Assembly (NCBI GenBank): GCA_022484595.1
Contig: JAKVLB010000001.1
Coordinates: forward strand, 124,001 to 188,000
Source: Mageeibacillus sp.
Lineage (GTDB): Bacteria > Bacillota > Clostridia > Saccharofermentanales > Saccharofermentanaceae
Direction: 5' to 3'
DNA: 64,000 nucleotides
Under the pieces are notes generated by a model, which saw only the letters and a program-made list of their open reading frames with translations, did no database searches and was not told the DNA's origin. How positions within the stretch are numbered: position 1 is the stretch's first letter; each line of letters begins with the position of its first letter. Shown here piece by piece: positions 35,219 to 44,815 of the stretch. The position numbers were made by a program, and so were the translations under genes.

Positions 35219-36157
35219 TTACCCTCGTGCTTCACCAGTGGTCTCTTCTACAACCAGGCAGCTTGCGCTTGCTGCAATCTCATTGAACCCCGGATCAGTC
35301 GACACCAGGCAGTAATAACACCCAGGCTTCATATCATCAGGTTTATAGTCAATGTCAAAACTGTCAAAAGTATCATATTCGTTAATTGCAGCAGTTCCAG
35401 AATATACGGGTTTACGCTCGTCACCGGTAAATCTGGTATCTTCACTGTAATAATAGGCATAGTAAAGAACATCACAGTCATCACCTGCCGGAACAATTGA
35501 CAGACCGATAACCGAAGTGTCAGATGCATACGCACTCTTGCCCACGGATGTGTCATCATAATCCCACCAGCCGCAGTTATCTGCATCAACAGTCTGCTCA
35601 AAGCTGTCCGACAGATCGAGTGTCTTCGATGACAGATAGTCATCATCGGAAGGCATACTGATATTTTTATCGAGTTCCGGAGCATCAACTGTTACCGAGA
35701 CCTCCGTTGAACCTGTCGCAACAATGCTGTCATTTATGTCATAGCAGGAAACCTCATACAATCCAGGCGCAATCAGCTCTGAATCATCTGCAGAATAAAT
35801 ACATTCAGCGGTATCATCTTTGACATAAACATAATCAGAATTGAAAACCACCACGCCGTTTCTTGTAACATCATACCGGTACTCATCGGTAGTTTCAGAA
35901 TTATCATTCTGACTGAACTCAATGTCAAAACAGATAGATTCAACGTCTGAATAATTTCCGTCAATGCTTCCTGACCACAATGAACCTGTAACACGTTCAG
36001 AAAGAAGAATTGAAGATTCTGTGACTGATTCAACGGTTTGTGTAACGGATGAATCCGTCATGCTGACATCGGCTTCGTCCGTGCTGACTGAACAACCCGC
36101 CAGAGCGAACGAAGAAGACAAACATACAGCAACGATGGTAATTAAGTAATTTCTCAT
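35219..36157 (-). CDS. Lipoprotein with duplicated beta-rich domains
   Basis: A 312-residue lipoprotein; signal peptide MRNYLITIVAVC and lipobox LAGC. The first domain (about 50-170) and second domain (about 190-305; CGWWDYDDT ... DIDYKPDDMKPGCYYCLV) both match parts of the 36.3-kb lipoprotein, so the two genes are paralogues. A GTG three codons upstream with AGGAG is an alternative start; ATG 36157 has AGGTG. The protein is acidic, has no enzyme motif and is of unknown function. It has its own promoter. Confidence 0.82.
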   Translation of the reverse strand: MRNYLITIVAVCLSSSFALAGCSVSTDEADVSMTDSSVTQTVESVTESSILLSERVTGSLWSGSIDGNYSDVESICFDIEFSQNDNSETTDEYRYDVTRNGVVVFNSDYVYVKDDTAECIYSADDSELIAPGLYEVSCYDINDSIVATGSTEVSVTVDAPELDKNISMPSDDDYLSSKTLDLSDSFEQTVDADNCGWWDYDDTSVGKSAYASDTSVIGLSIVPAGDDCDVLYYAYYYSEDTRFTGDERKPVYSGTAAINEYDTFDSFDIDYKPDDMKPGCYYCLVSTDPGFNEIAASASCLVVEETTGEARG

Positions 36158-36204
36158 ATGATTCACCTGATACTCCTGACGGGAAGCCCTGCATTAACCA
36201 CAAG

Positions 36205-36232
36205 ATTATAACCTTTTTACCTTCGCATGCAA
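36205..36232 (-). promoter_or_regulatory. Promoter for the 35.2-kb lipoprotein
   Basis: TTGCAT, a 16-base spacer and consensus TATAAT on the minus strand, directly after the upstream terminator. Confidence 0.65.
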
Positions 36233-36273
36233 AATCAAAAAGGGGTGTTCTCCACAATAAGGAGAACACCCCT
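36232..36273 (-). terminator. Terminator of the 36.3-kb lipoprotein
   Basis: A perfect 13-bp stem AGGGGTGTTCTCC / GGAGAACACCCCT with a 7-base loop followed by TTTTGATTTT on the minus strand. Confidence 0.92.
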
Positions 36274-36307
36274 GCTTAAAGCTTAAAAATGCTTATGCCT
36301 GATAATC

Positions 36308-37996
36308 TTAATTTGCAGTGTACTCAGACGAAGCTACATCAACTACCTGTGATACAGCAATTACATACTGCTTTGAAGCATCGGAATTTGATACAACACA
36401 TATGTAATATCCTGCTTCAGGTGCACTTGTAGGTTTGTAATCTACATTGTAATAAGCATCACCGTTCGCATACACAGTAGGTGCGATAGTATCTGTAAAC
36501 AGCGGATTATCAGTTATTGAGCTGTCTACATTACCGTCAGCAGAGAAATAATAAGAATAAGAAATCTCTTCTGTCTCTTCGGAATCTACCTGGATGGAGA
36601 ATCCCAAAGTCGTAGTATCGTTGCAATAAACACCATCTTCAGGCATTGTCGCATCGTAATCCCACCACTTGGCTTCAATAATCTTCGCGCCGAATGTGCT
36701 ATCAACTATCTGGAAAGTATCAGACGAAGAACCTGTCGTTGTTGAAGGAACTGTCGCGTCACCTACAGCACACGAGTCAGAGGCTATTACAGAACCGTCG
36801 GGTGCACAAAGAGTAACCGTGTATGCACCATCGCCGTAATCTGTAATATCAAAAGTGCACTCAACATATGTTGAACCTACATTTACAGAACCTGAAGATG
36901 TAAGCTCTGATCCGTCCTTCTCGACTTTAAAGTAAGCAGAAGACCAGTCATACATAGATATATCCTCTGTGAACCAGACGTCAAACTCAATCTCGGATGA
37001 ACCTGACAGGTATGTGTTGTCAGTATCAGATGTGAACCAGTCTGTGTAATCAATCAAGGAAGTTATATCACTGCTCAGAGCAGAAGCTGCCGTGACGTTG
37101 CATGTGTCTGTCGATATTGTTGATCCGTCGGCATTCAGAAGAGTTATCGTGTATGAACCCTCAGCGAGGTTGCCGTTGCTGTCGACATCAACACCTTCAG
37201 CGGTTGAGTCATAGATGCATTCAATATATGTTGAGCATACATTTGGCTGTCCGCCTGTAAGAACATCAGTTCCGTCCTTGCTTACCGTAAAGGTCAATCC
37301 GTCACAGTTGTAGTCGGAAATGTCTTCGGTCAGCCATACATCAAGTTCAATGTTGGAAGAATCCATATAAGATGCGTTTCCGTCTGAATCCGTCGTTGAC
37401 CCGAACCAGTCGTTATAGTCAATGATTGTGGAGAAATCAGGTGCAATGCCGAGATCATAATCCATAAACTCAAAAATTGAGGCAAAATCATCATCGTCAA
37501 CATTGGATACGAGCCAGCCGTCATCCTCATCATACTTGAATTCTGCTGTAAATGTGACATCTGTTGTATCTTCACAATCACCGAGAGCGGATACGATATC
37601 ATCAACATTGTCATAGTCTCCGTCATCAACGACAGACTCATAATCAACCATTGTGATAACTATATCAGCAGATGCCTTATCATCATCAACCTCGACAGAG
37701 TCCTCATCAACTGTTGCTACCATGGTGTCAGACACAGCATTAATAAACTTATTCTGATCATCTGAGTATGAATCCTCAGACAAAGCGGTCTGAATTACTA
37801 AGGCAGCATCGCTGTCATCATCTTCATTTGTCAGACTCAAAATGTCATCAGCATCCATGCTGGTAATAGCATCACCGAATGCCTGCGCTGCAGCTGTTAC
37901 TTCCTTCTTTGCTTTGCTGCACGAAGTAAGTCCGAGAAGCATTGCTCCGGAAACAGCAACAGCACCTGCCTTGAGGAAAATTGTTCTATTCTTCAT
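36308..37996 (-). CDS. Large acidic lipoprotein with three beta-rich repeats
   Basis: A 562-residue lipoprotein (signal peptide, lipobox LTSC at about residue 26). Residues about 30-180 form an NTF2-like or DUF4878-like N-terminal domain. Two tandem repeats follow (SSNIELDVWLTEDIS and SSEIEFDVWFTEDIS mark each copy), then a C-terminal domain with WWDYDATMPEDG and DYKPTSAPEAGYYICVV shared with the 35.2-kb lipoprotein. It is extremely rich in Asp and Ser. GGAGG lies before the ATG. It is divergent from a two-component system, with about 150 bases between them, so co-regulation is possible. Function unknown. Confidence 0.85.
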   Translation of the reverse strand: MKNRTIFLKAGAVAVSGAMLLGLTSCSKAKKEVTAAAQAFGDAITSMDADDILSLTNEDDDSDAALVIQTALSEDSYSDDQNKFINAVSDTMVATVDEDSVEVDDDKASADIVITMVDYESVVDDGDYDNVDDIVSALGDCEDTTDVTFTAEFKYDEDDGWLVSNVDDDDFASIFEFMDYDLGIAPDFSTIIDYNDWFGSTTDSDGNASYMDSSNIELDVWLTEDISDYNCDGLTFTVSKDGTDVLTGGQPNVCSTYIECIYDSTAEGVDVDSNGNLAEGSYTITLLNADGSTISTDTCNVTAASALSSDITSLIDYTDWFTSDTDNTYLSGSSEIEFDVWFTEDISMYDWSSAYFKVEKDGSELTSSGSVNVGSTYVECTFDITDYGDGAYTVTLCAPDGSVIASDSCAVGDATVPSTTTGSSSDTFQIVDSTFGAKIIEAKWWDYDATMPEDGVYCNDTTTLGFSIQVDSEETEEISYSYYFSADGNVDSSITDNPLFTDTIAPTVYANGDAYYNVDYKPTSAPEAGYYICVVSNSDASKQYVIAVSQVVDVASSEYTAN

Positions 37997-38026
37997 AAGA
38001 TAGACCTCCCTATTTAGTCATGCTTT

Positions 38027-38055
38027 ATAATAAACTATTCAAATATATATTTCAA
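38027..38055 (-). promoter_or_regulatory. Promoter for the 36.3-kb lipoprotein
   Basis: TTGAAA, a 17-base spacer and TATTAT on the minus strand, 31 bases before the start codon. The palindrome ACGTACGT (38063-38070) lies just upstream of the -35. Confidence 0.65.
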
Positions 38056-38092
38056 TAATGTTACGTACGTTTAATTAAGAAATATAAATTGA

Positions 38093-38122
38093 TTGTAATT
38101 ATTTTTAAACTAACTGTATAAT
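38093..38122 (+). promoter_or_regulatory. Promoter for the two-component system
   Basis: TTGTAA, an 18-base spacer and consensus TATAAT, about 26 bases before the response-regulator start. Confidence 0.6.
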
Positions 38123-38148
38123 GATTAAAATTGTGTGAGGTAAGTACA

Positions 38149-38835
38149 ATGTCTTCAGTTCCTAACATACTGATTTGCGATGATGATCCGGTGGTACATG
38201 AATCACTGGCCTTGTATCTTGATAACGATAATTTTACTCATGTAGATGCTTATGACGGCCGCGAATCACTAAAAATGGTGGTATCTTCAAAGCCGGACCT
38301 TATTCTTCTCGATGTTATGATGCCTGAGATGAGCGGACTCGATGTGTGCCGTGAGCTTCGGAAAACTCTGACAACTCCAATCATTCTTCTTACCGCAAAA
38401 GGTGAAGAGATAGACAAGATACTGGGTCTTGAGCTTGGCGCCGACGATTATATAGTCAAACCGTTCTCTCCGCGCGAAGTAATTGCAAGAATCAAGGCAG
38501 TACTCAGAAGATTCGGAGATTCACCTGCTTCATCATCCATACTGAGATTCGACAGGCTGGAAATTAATCTGAATAACTATCTTGTCAAGGTCGACGGTGA
38601 TACTATTCCCTGCACTCCGAAAGAAGTCGAGATTCTCTATCTTCTCGCGTCGCATCCCGGCCAGGTTTATGGCAGAGACCAGATACTTGAAGCTGTCTGG
38701 GGCTATGAATACAACGGTGATTCAAGAACGGTAGACACACATATCAAGAGAATACGCCAGAAGGTAATCTGTGAGAAAGCCTCGTGGAGCATTCAGACTA
38801 TATACGGTGTCGGGTACAAATTTGAGGTAGGATAA
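38149..38835 (+). CDS. OmpR/PhoB-type response regulator
   Basis: A 228-residue response regulator. The receiver domain (1-120) has the acidic pocket CDDDP, the phospho-acceptor aspartate in LLDVMMP (near residue 55), the conserved Thr/Ser region and the lysine in IVKPFSPRE. The C-terminal winged helix (about 130-225) has the recognition region with SRTVDTHIKRIRQK. ATG 38149 is preferred because GAGG lies eight bases upstream. The stop overlaps the kinase start (TAATG). Confidence 0.94.
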   Translation: MSSVPNILICDDDPVVHESLALYLDNDNFTHVDAYDGRESLKMVVSSKPDLILLDVMMPEMSGLDVCRELRKTLTTPIILLTAKGEEIDKILGLELGADDYIVKPFSPREVIARIKAVLRRFGDSPASSSILRFDRLEINLNNYLVKVDGDTIPCTPKEVEILYLLASHPGQVYGRDQILEAVWGYEYNGDSRTVDTHIKRIRQKVICEKASWSIQTIYGVGYKFEVG

Positions 38836-40643
38836 TGTTTCAGGGTTCACTTCTCAAAAGGACTATGACACTTGTACTCGGTGCACTGATATCATCGGCA
38901 ATTCTTGCGACTGTAGCTTTCGTTTTCGCCGGAAGGAATGCAACAATAAATCTTGAAGTAAGCAATGCCATAAGTCAGGATCAGGTCTATAACGAGCTGA
39001 TTCTGGAAAATCCTGATTTTTTCAATAATGAAGAGTTCTGTTCGTTTTTCTTCTCTACAACTTTCGCTTCCGGTCATGACTACTATATTTTTAATAATGA
39101 CATGAAGACAGTCGTGCGTTCGACTCCATATGACAATCTCAATCTGAGTGAAGACGAGACTGAGATTGTCTTCAAAAGCCTTGACTGGGATCATTTCACC
39201 AGTAACGGCAAAGGAATCGATTATGAGATTTTGCATTCCCCGTCACCGAGCAAACAGATACTGGTTATCAAGCAGAGTATCAACTACCACAATCAGGATT
39301 GTTATCTTCTCTCATATTCCGTAATAAATTCAAACAATGAGATGATAAGTGAATACATAAATATTCTTATTCTCTCGACACTGTTTGCCGCTTTCGTCAT
39401 GATGATTCCGTCATATGTCCTTGTAAGACATATGGTTCTTCCGTTGCAGCAGATCAACGAGGTGGCAATGGAGTACGGGAAAGGCAATTTCAACATAAGG
39501 GCCAGAGAGAACAACATAGGTGAGATCGGAGAACTCGGTGCGTCTTTTAATTTTCTGGCTGACAGACTTTCCAAATCAATAAATGAACTTACGACTGAGA
39601 AGAATCAGCTTCAGGGCATTTTCGACGTAATATCTGACGGAATTGTCGTGGTTGATGCGGATATCACCCCTGTAACCACAAATAAGGCGATTAATACCCT
39701 TTTTAACAGGGCGGAGAAAAACAATCTTTTCACAGAGAGACTTCAGCTCATTCCTTTTGAAGAAGTCTGGAGTGACTTTGAGAGTGCTGTAGCAACCGGA
39801 GAGAAACGCATCAGAACACTTGAGACACGTGACTACGCATATCAGTCAACTATAATTCCAAAGTTTGACGCGGACACGAATAATATAATCGGCGCTACGG
39901 GATTCTTCCGCGACATTTTCGAGGAGCAGAAGAATGAACACTTCAGACAGGATTACGTTGCAAATATTTCACACGAACTGAGGACGCCTCTCCAGACTCT
40001 GCGCGGACTGATTGAACCGCTTCAGGACGGAATGGTAAAGAACGCCGAAGACCGCCAGCGCTATTACGGTATTATCCTGAACGAGACAATGAGACTTTCC
40101 AGACTGATTGACGACATGCTTGAACTGTCAAAGCTCCAGTCACGCACTCTGGCATTCAAAACATATCCTTTCGACCTCAATAAACTGATTGAGAATGTTG
40201 AGATACGTTTCCAACCGATTATGGAAGACGCCGGTATTGAATTCGCAATTCAGAACAACTATGGGAGACTTCCTACCGTCATGGGAAATCCTGACCGTGT
40301 CGAGCAGGTACTTGTAATTCTGCTGGATAATGCGAAAAAGTACACACCCGCAGGGAAATCAATAACAATAACCACAGATTACATTGAGACAGAGAAGAAA
40401 GTATATATTTCCGTTGTGGACACCGGTCAGGGAATACATGAATACGATATCAATCACGTTTTCGACAGGTTCTTCAAAGCAGACAGAGCCCGCGGCAAGA
40501 AAGGTTCCGGCCTTGGTCTGTCGATTGCGAGAGAACTTCTGACATACATGGGTGAGAACATCACAGTGACAAGCAAGTATGAAGAGGGCTCTACCTTCAC
40601 TTTTACACTCACAAAAGCAGAGGCACAGGATGTCTGGGAATAA
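38835..40643 (+). CDS. Sensor histidine kinase (PhoR/WalK-like)
   Basis: A 602-residue membrane kinase: TM1 (about 10-32), an extracellular sensor of about 140 residues with no recognised fold, TM2 (about 175-198), HAMP, a PAS domain (about 265-365), the phospho-acceptor histidine in NISHELRTPLQTL (near residue 380), and an ATPase domain with the N box LDNAKKYTP, DTGQGI and GSGLGLSIARELL. It is the partner of the response regulator with which it overlaps. The signal is unknown; the divergent lipoprotein gene is a candidate target. Confidence 0.94.
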   Translation: MFQGSLLKRTMTLVLGALISSAILATVAFVFAGRNATINLEVSNAISQDQVYNELILENPDFFNNEEFCSFFFSTTFASGHDYYIFNNDMKTVVRSTPYDNLNLSEDETEIVFKSLDWDHFTSNGKGIDYEILHSPSPSKQILVIKQSINYHNQDCYLLSYSVINSNNEMISEYINILILSTLFAAFVMMIPSYVLVRHMVLPLQQINEVAMEYGKGNFNIRARENNIGEIGELGASFNFLADRLSKSINELTTEKNQLQGIFDVISDGIVVVDADITPVTTNKAINTLFNRAEKNNLFTERLQLIPFEEVWSDFESAVATGEKRIRTLETRDYAYQSTIIPKFDADTNNIIGATGFFRDIFEEQKNEHFRQDYVANISHELRTPLQTLRGLIEPLQDGMVKNAEDRQRYYGIILNETMRLSRLIDDMLELSKLQSRTLAFKTYPFDLNKLIENVEIRFQPIMEDAGIEFAIQNNYGRLPTVMGNPDRVEQVLVILLDNAKKYTPAGKSITITTDYIETEKKVYISVVDTGQGIHEYDINHVFDRFFKADRARGKKGSGLGLSIARELLTYMGENITVTSKYEEGSTFTFTLTKAEAQDVWE

Positions 40644-41334
40644 CGAAGAGGTCAGAATCAACAAGTATATAGCCTCATCTGGTCTCTGTTCGAGGCGTGA
40701 GGCAGACAGGCTTATCGAAGAAGGAAAAGTTACCATTAACGGGGTTACTGCTGAGCCCGGAGCCAAGGTTATGTCTTCCGACACGGTATCAGTCATGGGA
40801 AAAACTGTAATACCCGAAGAGTCTATGCTATATATAGCACTCAATAAACCGCTTGGAATTACCTGCACTACCGACACGAGAGATCCGTCCAACATAATTG
40901 ATTTTCTGGGTTTCGATGAAAGAATATTTCCGATAGGTCGGCTGGACAAGAACTCATCCGGTCTGATTCTGCTTACAAATGACGGCTCTGTTGTAAATAA
41001 ACTGCTTAGAGCTGAGAACGGACATGAGAAAGAGTATAAAGTTACCGTAGATAAGCCGATTGACGGCGGTTTTGTAAAAGCTATGGAAGGCGGAGTACCT
41101 GTTCTTGATCAGATAACGCTTCCCTGCCGCGTAATTCCCGAATCTACGAGAACATTCAGAATTGTCCTGCATCAGGGATTGAACAGGCAGATTCGCAGAA
41201 TGTGTGAGTATCTGGGCTATCGGGTCATAAGGCTAAAACGCATACGGTTCATGAACATTGATCTCGGAAAGCTTGAACCGGGAGAATGGAGAAAGCTTGA
41301 CCGTCGTGAGATTACAGAGCTTCTGAACAACTGA
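40630..41334 (+). CDS. rluF: 23S rRNA pseudouridine synthase RluF-like
   Basis: A 234-residue RsuA-family pseudouridine synthase: N-terminal S4 domain (INKYIASSGLCSRREADRLI), the catalytic aspartate in IGRLDKNSSGL, and the RluF-type stretch HQGLNRQIRRMCEYLGYRV. RluF of E. coli modifies U2604 of 23S rRNA. ATG 40630 overlaps the kinase gene by 14 bases, so it is translated from the two-component operon, a link with no obvious functional reason. The longer ORF start lies deep within the kinase gene. Confidence 0.9.
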   Translation: MSGNNEEVRINKYIASSGLCSRREADRLIEEGKVTINGVTAEPGAKVMSSDTVSVMGKTVIPEESMLYIALNKPLGITCTTDTRDPSNIIDFLGFDERIFPIGRLDKNSSGLILLTNDGSVVNKLLRAENGHEKEYKVTVDKPIDGGFVKAMEGGVPVLDQITLPCRVIPESTRTFRIVLHQGLNRQIRRMCEYLGYRVIRLKRIRFMNIDLGKLEPGEWRKLDRREITELLNN

Positions 41335-41345
41335 CAACATGTGAA

Positions 41346-41380
41346 AACGGTGCAGCCACAAAATGTGATACTGCACCGTT
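41346..41380. terminator. Terminator between convergent rluF and valS operons
   Basis: A 10-bp stem AACGGTGCAG / CTGCACCGTT with a 15-base loop. T residues follow on both strands, better on the minus strand (TTTT), so it may serve both converging units. Confidence 0.65.
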
Positions 41381-41416
41381 ACTTAACTGTTTGAAAACCG
41401 TCGCAAGAATAACTAA

Positions 41417-42115
41417 TTACTTATCGTCAGACTGATTGGCACTGCTGCCTTCACCTGTCTCGGTTTTGGCTGTCTCTATAATCTTATCGATGTCAACATC
41501 CTCAGTCGACCTGTTAGTGTCTTCCTTCTCATAGAAGAACTTTACCTTGTCTTCACTGTTGCGTGCACCATAAGCATCCGCTATATCAAGGCAGTCCTGC
41601 TTAAGCTTGTTGAAGTCTTCCCTTGACTCAAGATCGTTTACAGAAGTCTGATAGCAGGCATCCTGAAATACGTCATCGAGAACGAAATACTCATTTTTAC
41701 CCTTGCTGAAATTCTTGTCCATTATTGCTTCAGCCTCATCAGGTGTACCTTCTCTTCCGTCAAAATTCTCGAAAGGAATGCTGATATTGCTGTAGCGGTA
41801 GCGCAAAACCACAGTCTTCTGATTGTAGTCAACGGCAACTCTGTATTTGGCTACCAGAAAAGTCTGGCAGAATACAAGTACGCAGATCATCGCGCCTATT
41901 CCGCAAAGCACTCCTGCCGCAAAAAATCTGAAATCACCTTTCCCGTTCGCATTTCCGAGGGCAATGCAAACCACACATGCAGCTGCAAAAGCTACAAACA
42001 ACAATGCCGAAATGACTCTGTTCCGTGTAATTTTCTTAGCACTTCCCGGAAAACAATGAACTCCTGACTGCGGGAGTTGGGCTATCTTAGCCTCATCACC
42101 AAATTCTGTTTCCAT
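41417..42115 (-). CDS. Two-TM membrane protein, function unknown
   Basis: A 232-residue protein. ATG 42115 is chosen because GGAGG, eight bases upstream, overlaps the alternative ATG at 42130. Two transmembrane helices lie at about 35-57 and 65-90 with a short loop; a cytoplasmic domain follows (VAVDYNQKTVVLRYRYSNISIPFENF) that has a PH-like or YcxB-like beta pattern, and the C-terminus is charged low-complexity. I do not recognise the family. It follows valS directly and may be co-transcribed. Confidence 0.75.
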   Translation of the reverse strand: METEFGDEAKIAQLPQSGVHCFPGSAKKITRNRVISALLFVAFAAACVVCIALGNANGKGDFRFFAAGVLCGIGAMICVLVFCQTFLVAKYRVAVDYNQKTVVLRYRYSNISIPFENFDGREGTPDEAEAIMDKNFSKGKNEYFVLDDVFQDACYQTSVNDLESREDFNKLKQDCLDIADAYGARNSEDKVKFFYEKEDTNRSTEDVDIDKIIETAKTETGEGSSANQSDDK

Positions 42116-42130
42116 CTTACTATCCTCCAT

Positions 42131-44785
42131 TTATTTTTTAAGCATCGCTATTCTGTCAACGATGTTCTTAAACATATTCTCGTAACTTGCCTGTTTCTCA
42201 CGTTCTTCATTGACAACGGCCGCCGGCGCCCTGGATACAAACGATTCATTGGCAAGTTTTGCCTTTACACGGCTGATTTCACCGCTGAGTCTAGACATCT
42301 CCTTGTCCAGTCTCTCAAGTTCCTTATCAATATCAATCAAATCTTCGAGCGGAAGATATATCTCACCACCGTCAAACATTGCAACAACGGCGGTAGCAGG
42401 AATTCCTTCCTTGCTGTCCCTGGTCTCAAGACCGTTGACCGAAGCAAGTCTCTGAAGAAAAGCAACTCCGTCTGTAAACATTCTTGCTATCGTCCGGCTC
42501 CCCGTTACAACAATAATGTTGGCCTTCCTTGAAGGTGCGACATTCATGTCCTTGCGAACGGCACGAATACTTCTGATGGCATCCATCAGTGTTGACATCA
42601 TAAGAGCATCATCATTGCTTGAATAAATACTCTCAGCTTCGGGCCAGCTTGAAATCATTATAGACTCAGACTTGTTGTCAAGAATGAGGTTGGAATATAC
42701 CTCTTCCGTTATAAACGGCATAAACGGATGCAGAAGCTGCATGGATACTCCCATAACATAGTTAAGGATATACTGTGCTTCAAGCCTTGTGGCACAATTC
42801 TCATCAAAGAGTCTGCTTTTCGCTATCTCAATATACCAGTCGCAGAAGTTGTCCCACAGGAAATCGACAATTTTTGAAAGAGCGACGCCGAAATCGTAAT
42901 TCTCAATATTCAGAGTGGCTTCCGAAACAACGTCATGAAGCTTGGTCAGAATCCACTTGTCTTCAAGAGTGTATCTTGATTCAGAAACCTTGCTGAAGTC
43001 AACGTCATCCTCCATATTCATAACAACAAATCTCATGGCGTTCCATATCTTGTTTGAAAGATTGCGGCCCATTATTATTTTGTCTTCCTGAAATCTCTGG
43101 TCGTTTCCGGGAGCATTGCCTGTAACAAGAGCAAATCTGAGGGAATCCGCACCGCTCTTGTCGATTATCTCAAGAGGGTCAATGCCGTTGCCCAAAGACT
43201 TGCTCATCTTGCGGCCCTGGGCATCACGCACAAGACCGTGTATAAGAACATCCTTGAACGGAACCTCGTTCATATGAGCCATTCCGGCCACAATCATTCT
43301 CGATACCCAGAATGTGATTATGTCATAACCGGTAACAAGTGTATCAGTAGGATAGAACCTTTTGAGTTCATCTGTGTCGGACGGCCAGCCCAAAGTAGAG
43401 AACGGCCACAAAGCAGAAGAAAACCAGGTGTCAAGCGTATCCGGATCCTGTCTCATCGGCTTTCCGCAATCAGGGCATACCGCAGAGCTGTCCTTTGTGA
43501 CAACTATCTTTCCGCAGTCATCACAATAAAAAGCAGGAATCCTGTGACCCCACCAGAGCTGTCTTGAAATACACCAGTCTCTAATGTCCTCCATCCAGTT
43601 GAAGTAATTCTTGTTGAATCTCTCAGGAACAAATCTGATTCTTCCGTCTCTGACAGCATCAATGGCGGGCTTTGCAAGAGACTCCATCTTTACGAACCAC
43701 TGAAGCGATACCCTTGGCTCAATCGTCGTTCCGCAGCGATAGCATGTTCCTACGTTATGCGAATAATCTTCTATCTTGATAAGGAACCCGCCTTCATCAA
43801 GGTCCTTTACAATTGCTTCACGTGCCTCATACCTGTCCATCCCGGCATACTTCGGATAATCATCGGTAATTCTGGCATCAGGAGTCAGAACTGTGATGAC
43901 GTCAAGGTTATGGCGCTGACCTACCTCAAAATCGTTAGGGTCATGAGCAGGGGTAATCTTTACAGCGCCGGTGCCGAATTCAATATCAACATAATCATCG
44001 GCAATTACAGGAATTTTCCGTCCTACCAACGGCAGTACAAGCATCTTTCCTATTGCATCCTTGTAACGCTCATCCTTCGGGTTTACAGCAACCGCAGTAT
44101 CACCGAGCAGAGTCTCCGGACGCGTTGTGGCGAGGTTGATATATCCGCTTCCGTCCTCGAACGGATATCTCAAATGCCAGAAATGACCTGCCTGATCCTC
44201 ATACTCAACTTCAGCATTTGATATTGAAGTAAGACAGTGCGGGCACCAGTTGATTATTCTCTCTCCGCGATAGATAAGTCCCTGTTCATAGTACTTGATG
44301 AAGACATCCTTGACTGCTTCCGAACAACCTTCATCCATTGTAAAACGCTCGTGAGACCAGTCACATGAAGAACCCATCTTCTTGAGCTGCTCCACGATTC
44401 TTCCGCCGTATTTTGCCTTCCATTCCCAGGCTCTCTCAAGAAACTTCTCTCTTCCGATATCATCCTTGTATATGCCTTCTTTGCGCATCTGTTCAACAAT
44501 CTTGGCTTCTGTCGCAATCGAGGCATGGTCAGTTCCCGGAATCCAAAGGGTTGAATAGCCGGCCATTCTCTTATATCTGGTAAGAATGTCCTGTAAAGTA
44601 TTATCAAGAGCGTGACCCATGTGCAGCTGTCCCGTAATGTTCGGAGGCGGCATAACGATCGAAAATGATTTTTTCGCGGGATCGTTATCCGGTTTGAAAT
44701 ATCCCTTCTCCATCCATCCGTTATATAATCTGCTCTCTGCCTCATTGGGATTAAAGGTCTTGGAGATACTGTCGATTCTTGCCAT
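42131..44785 (-). CDS. valS: Valyl-tRNA synthetase
   Basis: Charges tRNA-Val. The 884-residue protein has the HIGH variant PNITGQLHMGHAL, TTRPETLLGDTAV of the editing domain, CPDCGKPM as a zinc-like site, GRKMSKSLGNGIDP (KMSKS), and the C-terminal coiled coil (about 815-884) that grips tRNA. Length is normal for bacterial ValRS. It lies 30 bases after the ROK kinase gene. No T-box leader fits in that gap. Confidence 0.96.
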   Translation of the reverse strand: MARIDSISKTFNPNEAESRLYNGWMEKGYFKPDNDPAKKSFSIVMPPPNITGQLHMGHALDNTLQDILTRYKRMAGYSTLWIPGTDHASIATEAKIVEQMRKEGIYKDDIGREKFLERAWEWKAKYGGRIVEQLKKMGSSCDWSHERFTMDEGCSEAVKDVFIKYYEQGLIYRGERIINWCPHCLTSISNAEVEYEDQAGHFWHLRYPFEDGSGYINLATTRPETLLGDTAVAVNPKDERYKDAIGKMLVLPLVGRKIPVIADDYVDIEFGTGAVKITPAHDPNDFEVGQRHNLDVITVLTPDARITDDYPKYAGMDRYEAREAIVKDLDEGGFLIKIEDYSHNVGTCYRCGTTIEPRVSLQWFVKMESLAKPAIDAVRDGRIRFVPERFNKNYFNWMEDIRDWCISRQLWWGHRIPAFYCDDCGKIVVTKDSSAVCPDCGKPMRQDPDTLDTWFSSALWPFSTLGWPSDTDELKRFYPTDTLVTGYDIITFWVSRMIVAGMAHMNEVPFKDVLIHGLVRDAQGRKMSKSLGNGIDPLEIIDKSGADSLRFALVTGNAPGNDQRFQEDKIIMGRNLSNKIWNAMRFVVMNMEDDVDFSKVSESRYTLEDKWILTKLHDVVSEATLNIENYDFGVALSKIVDFLWDNFCDWYIEIAKSRLFDENCATRLEAQYILNYVMGVSMQLLHPFMPFITEEVYSNLILDNKSESIMISSWPEAESIYSSNDDALMMSTLMDAIRSIRAVRKDMNVAPSRKANIIVVTGSRTIARMFTDGVAFLQRLASVNGLETRDSKEGIPATAVVAMFDGGEIYLPLEDLIDIDKELERLDKEMSRLSGEISRVKAKLANESFVSRAPAAVVNEEREKQASYENMFKNIVDRIAMLKK

Positions 44786-44815
44786 GCTTAGGTGAAACCT
44801 TCTTTCTGTTCTGTA

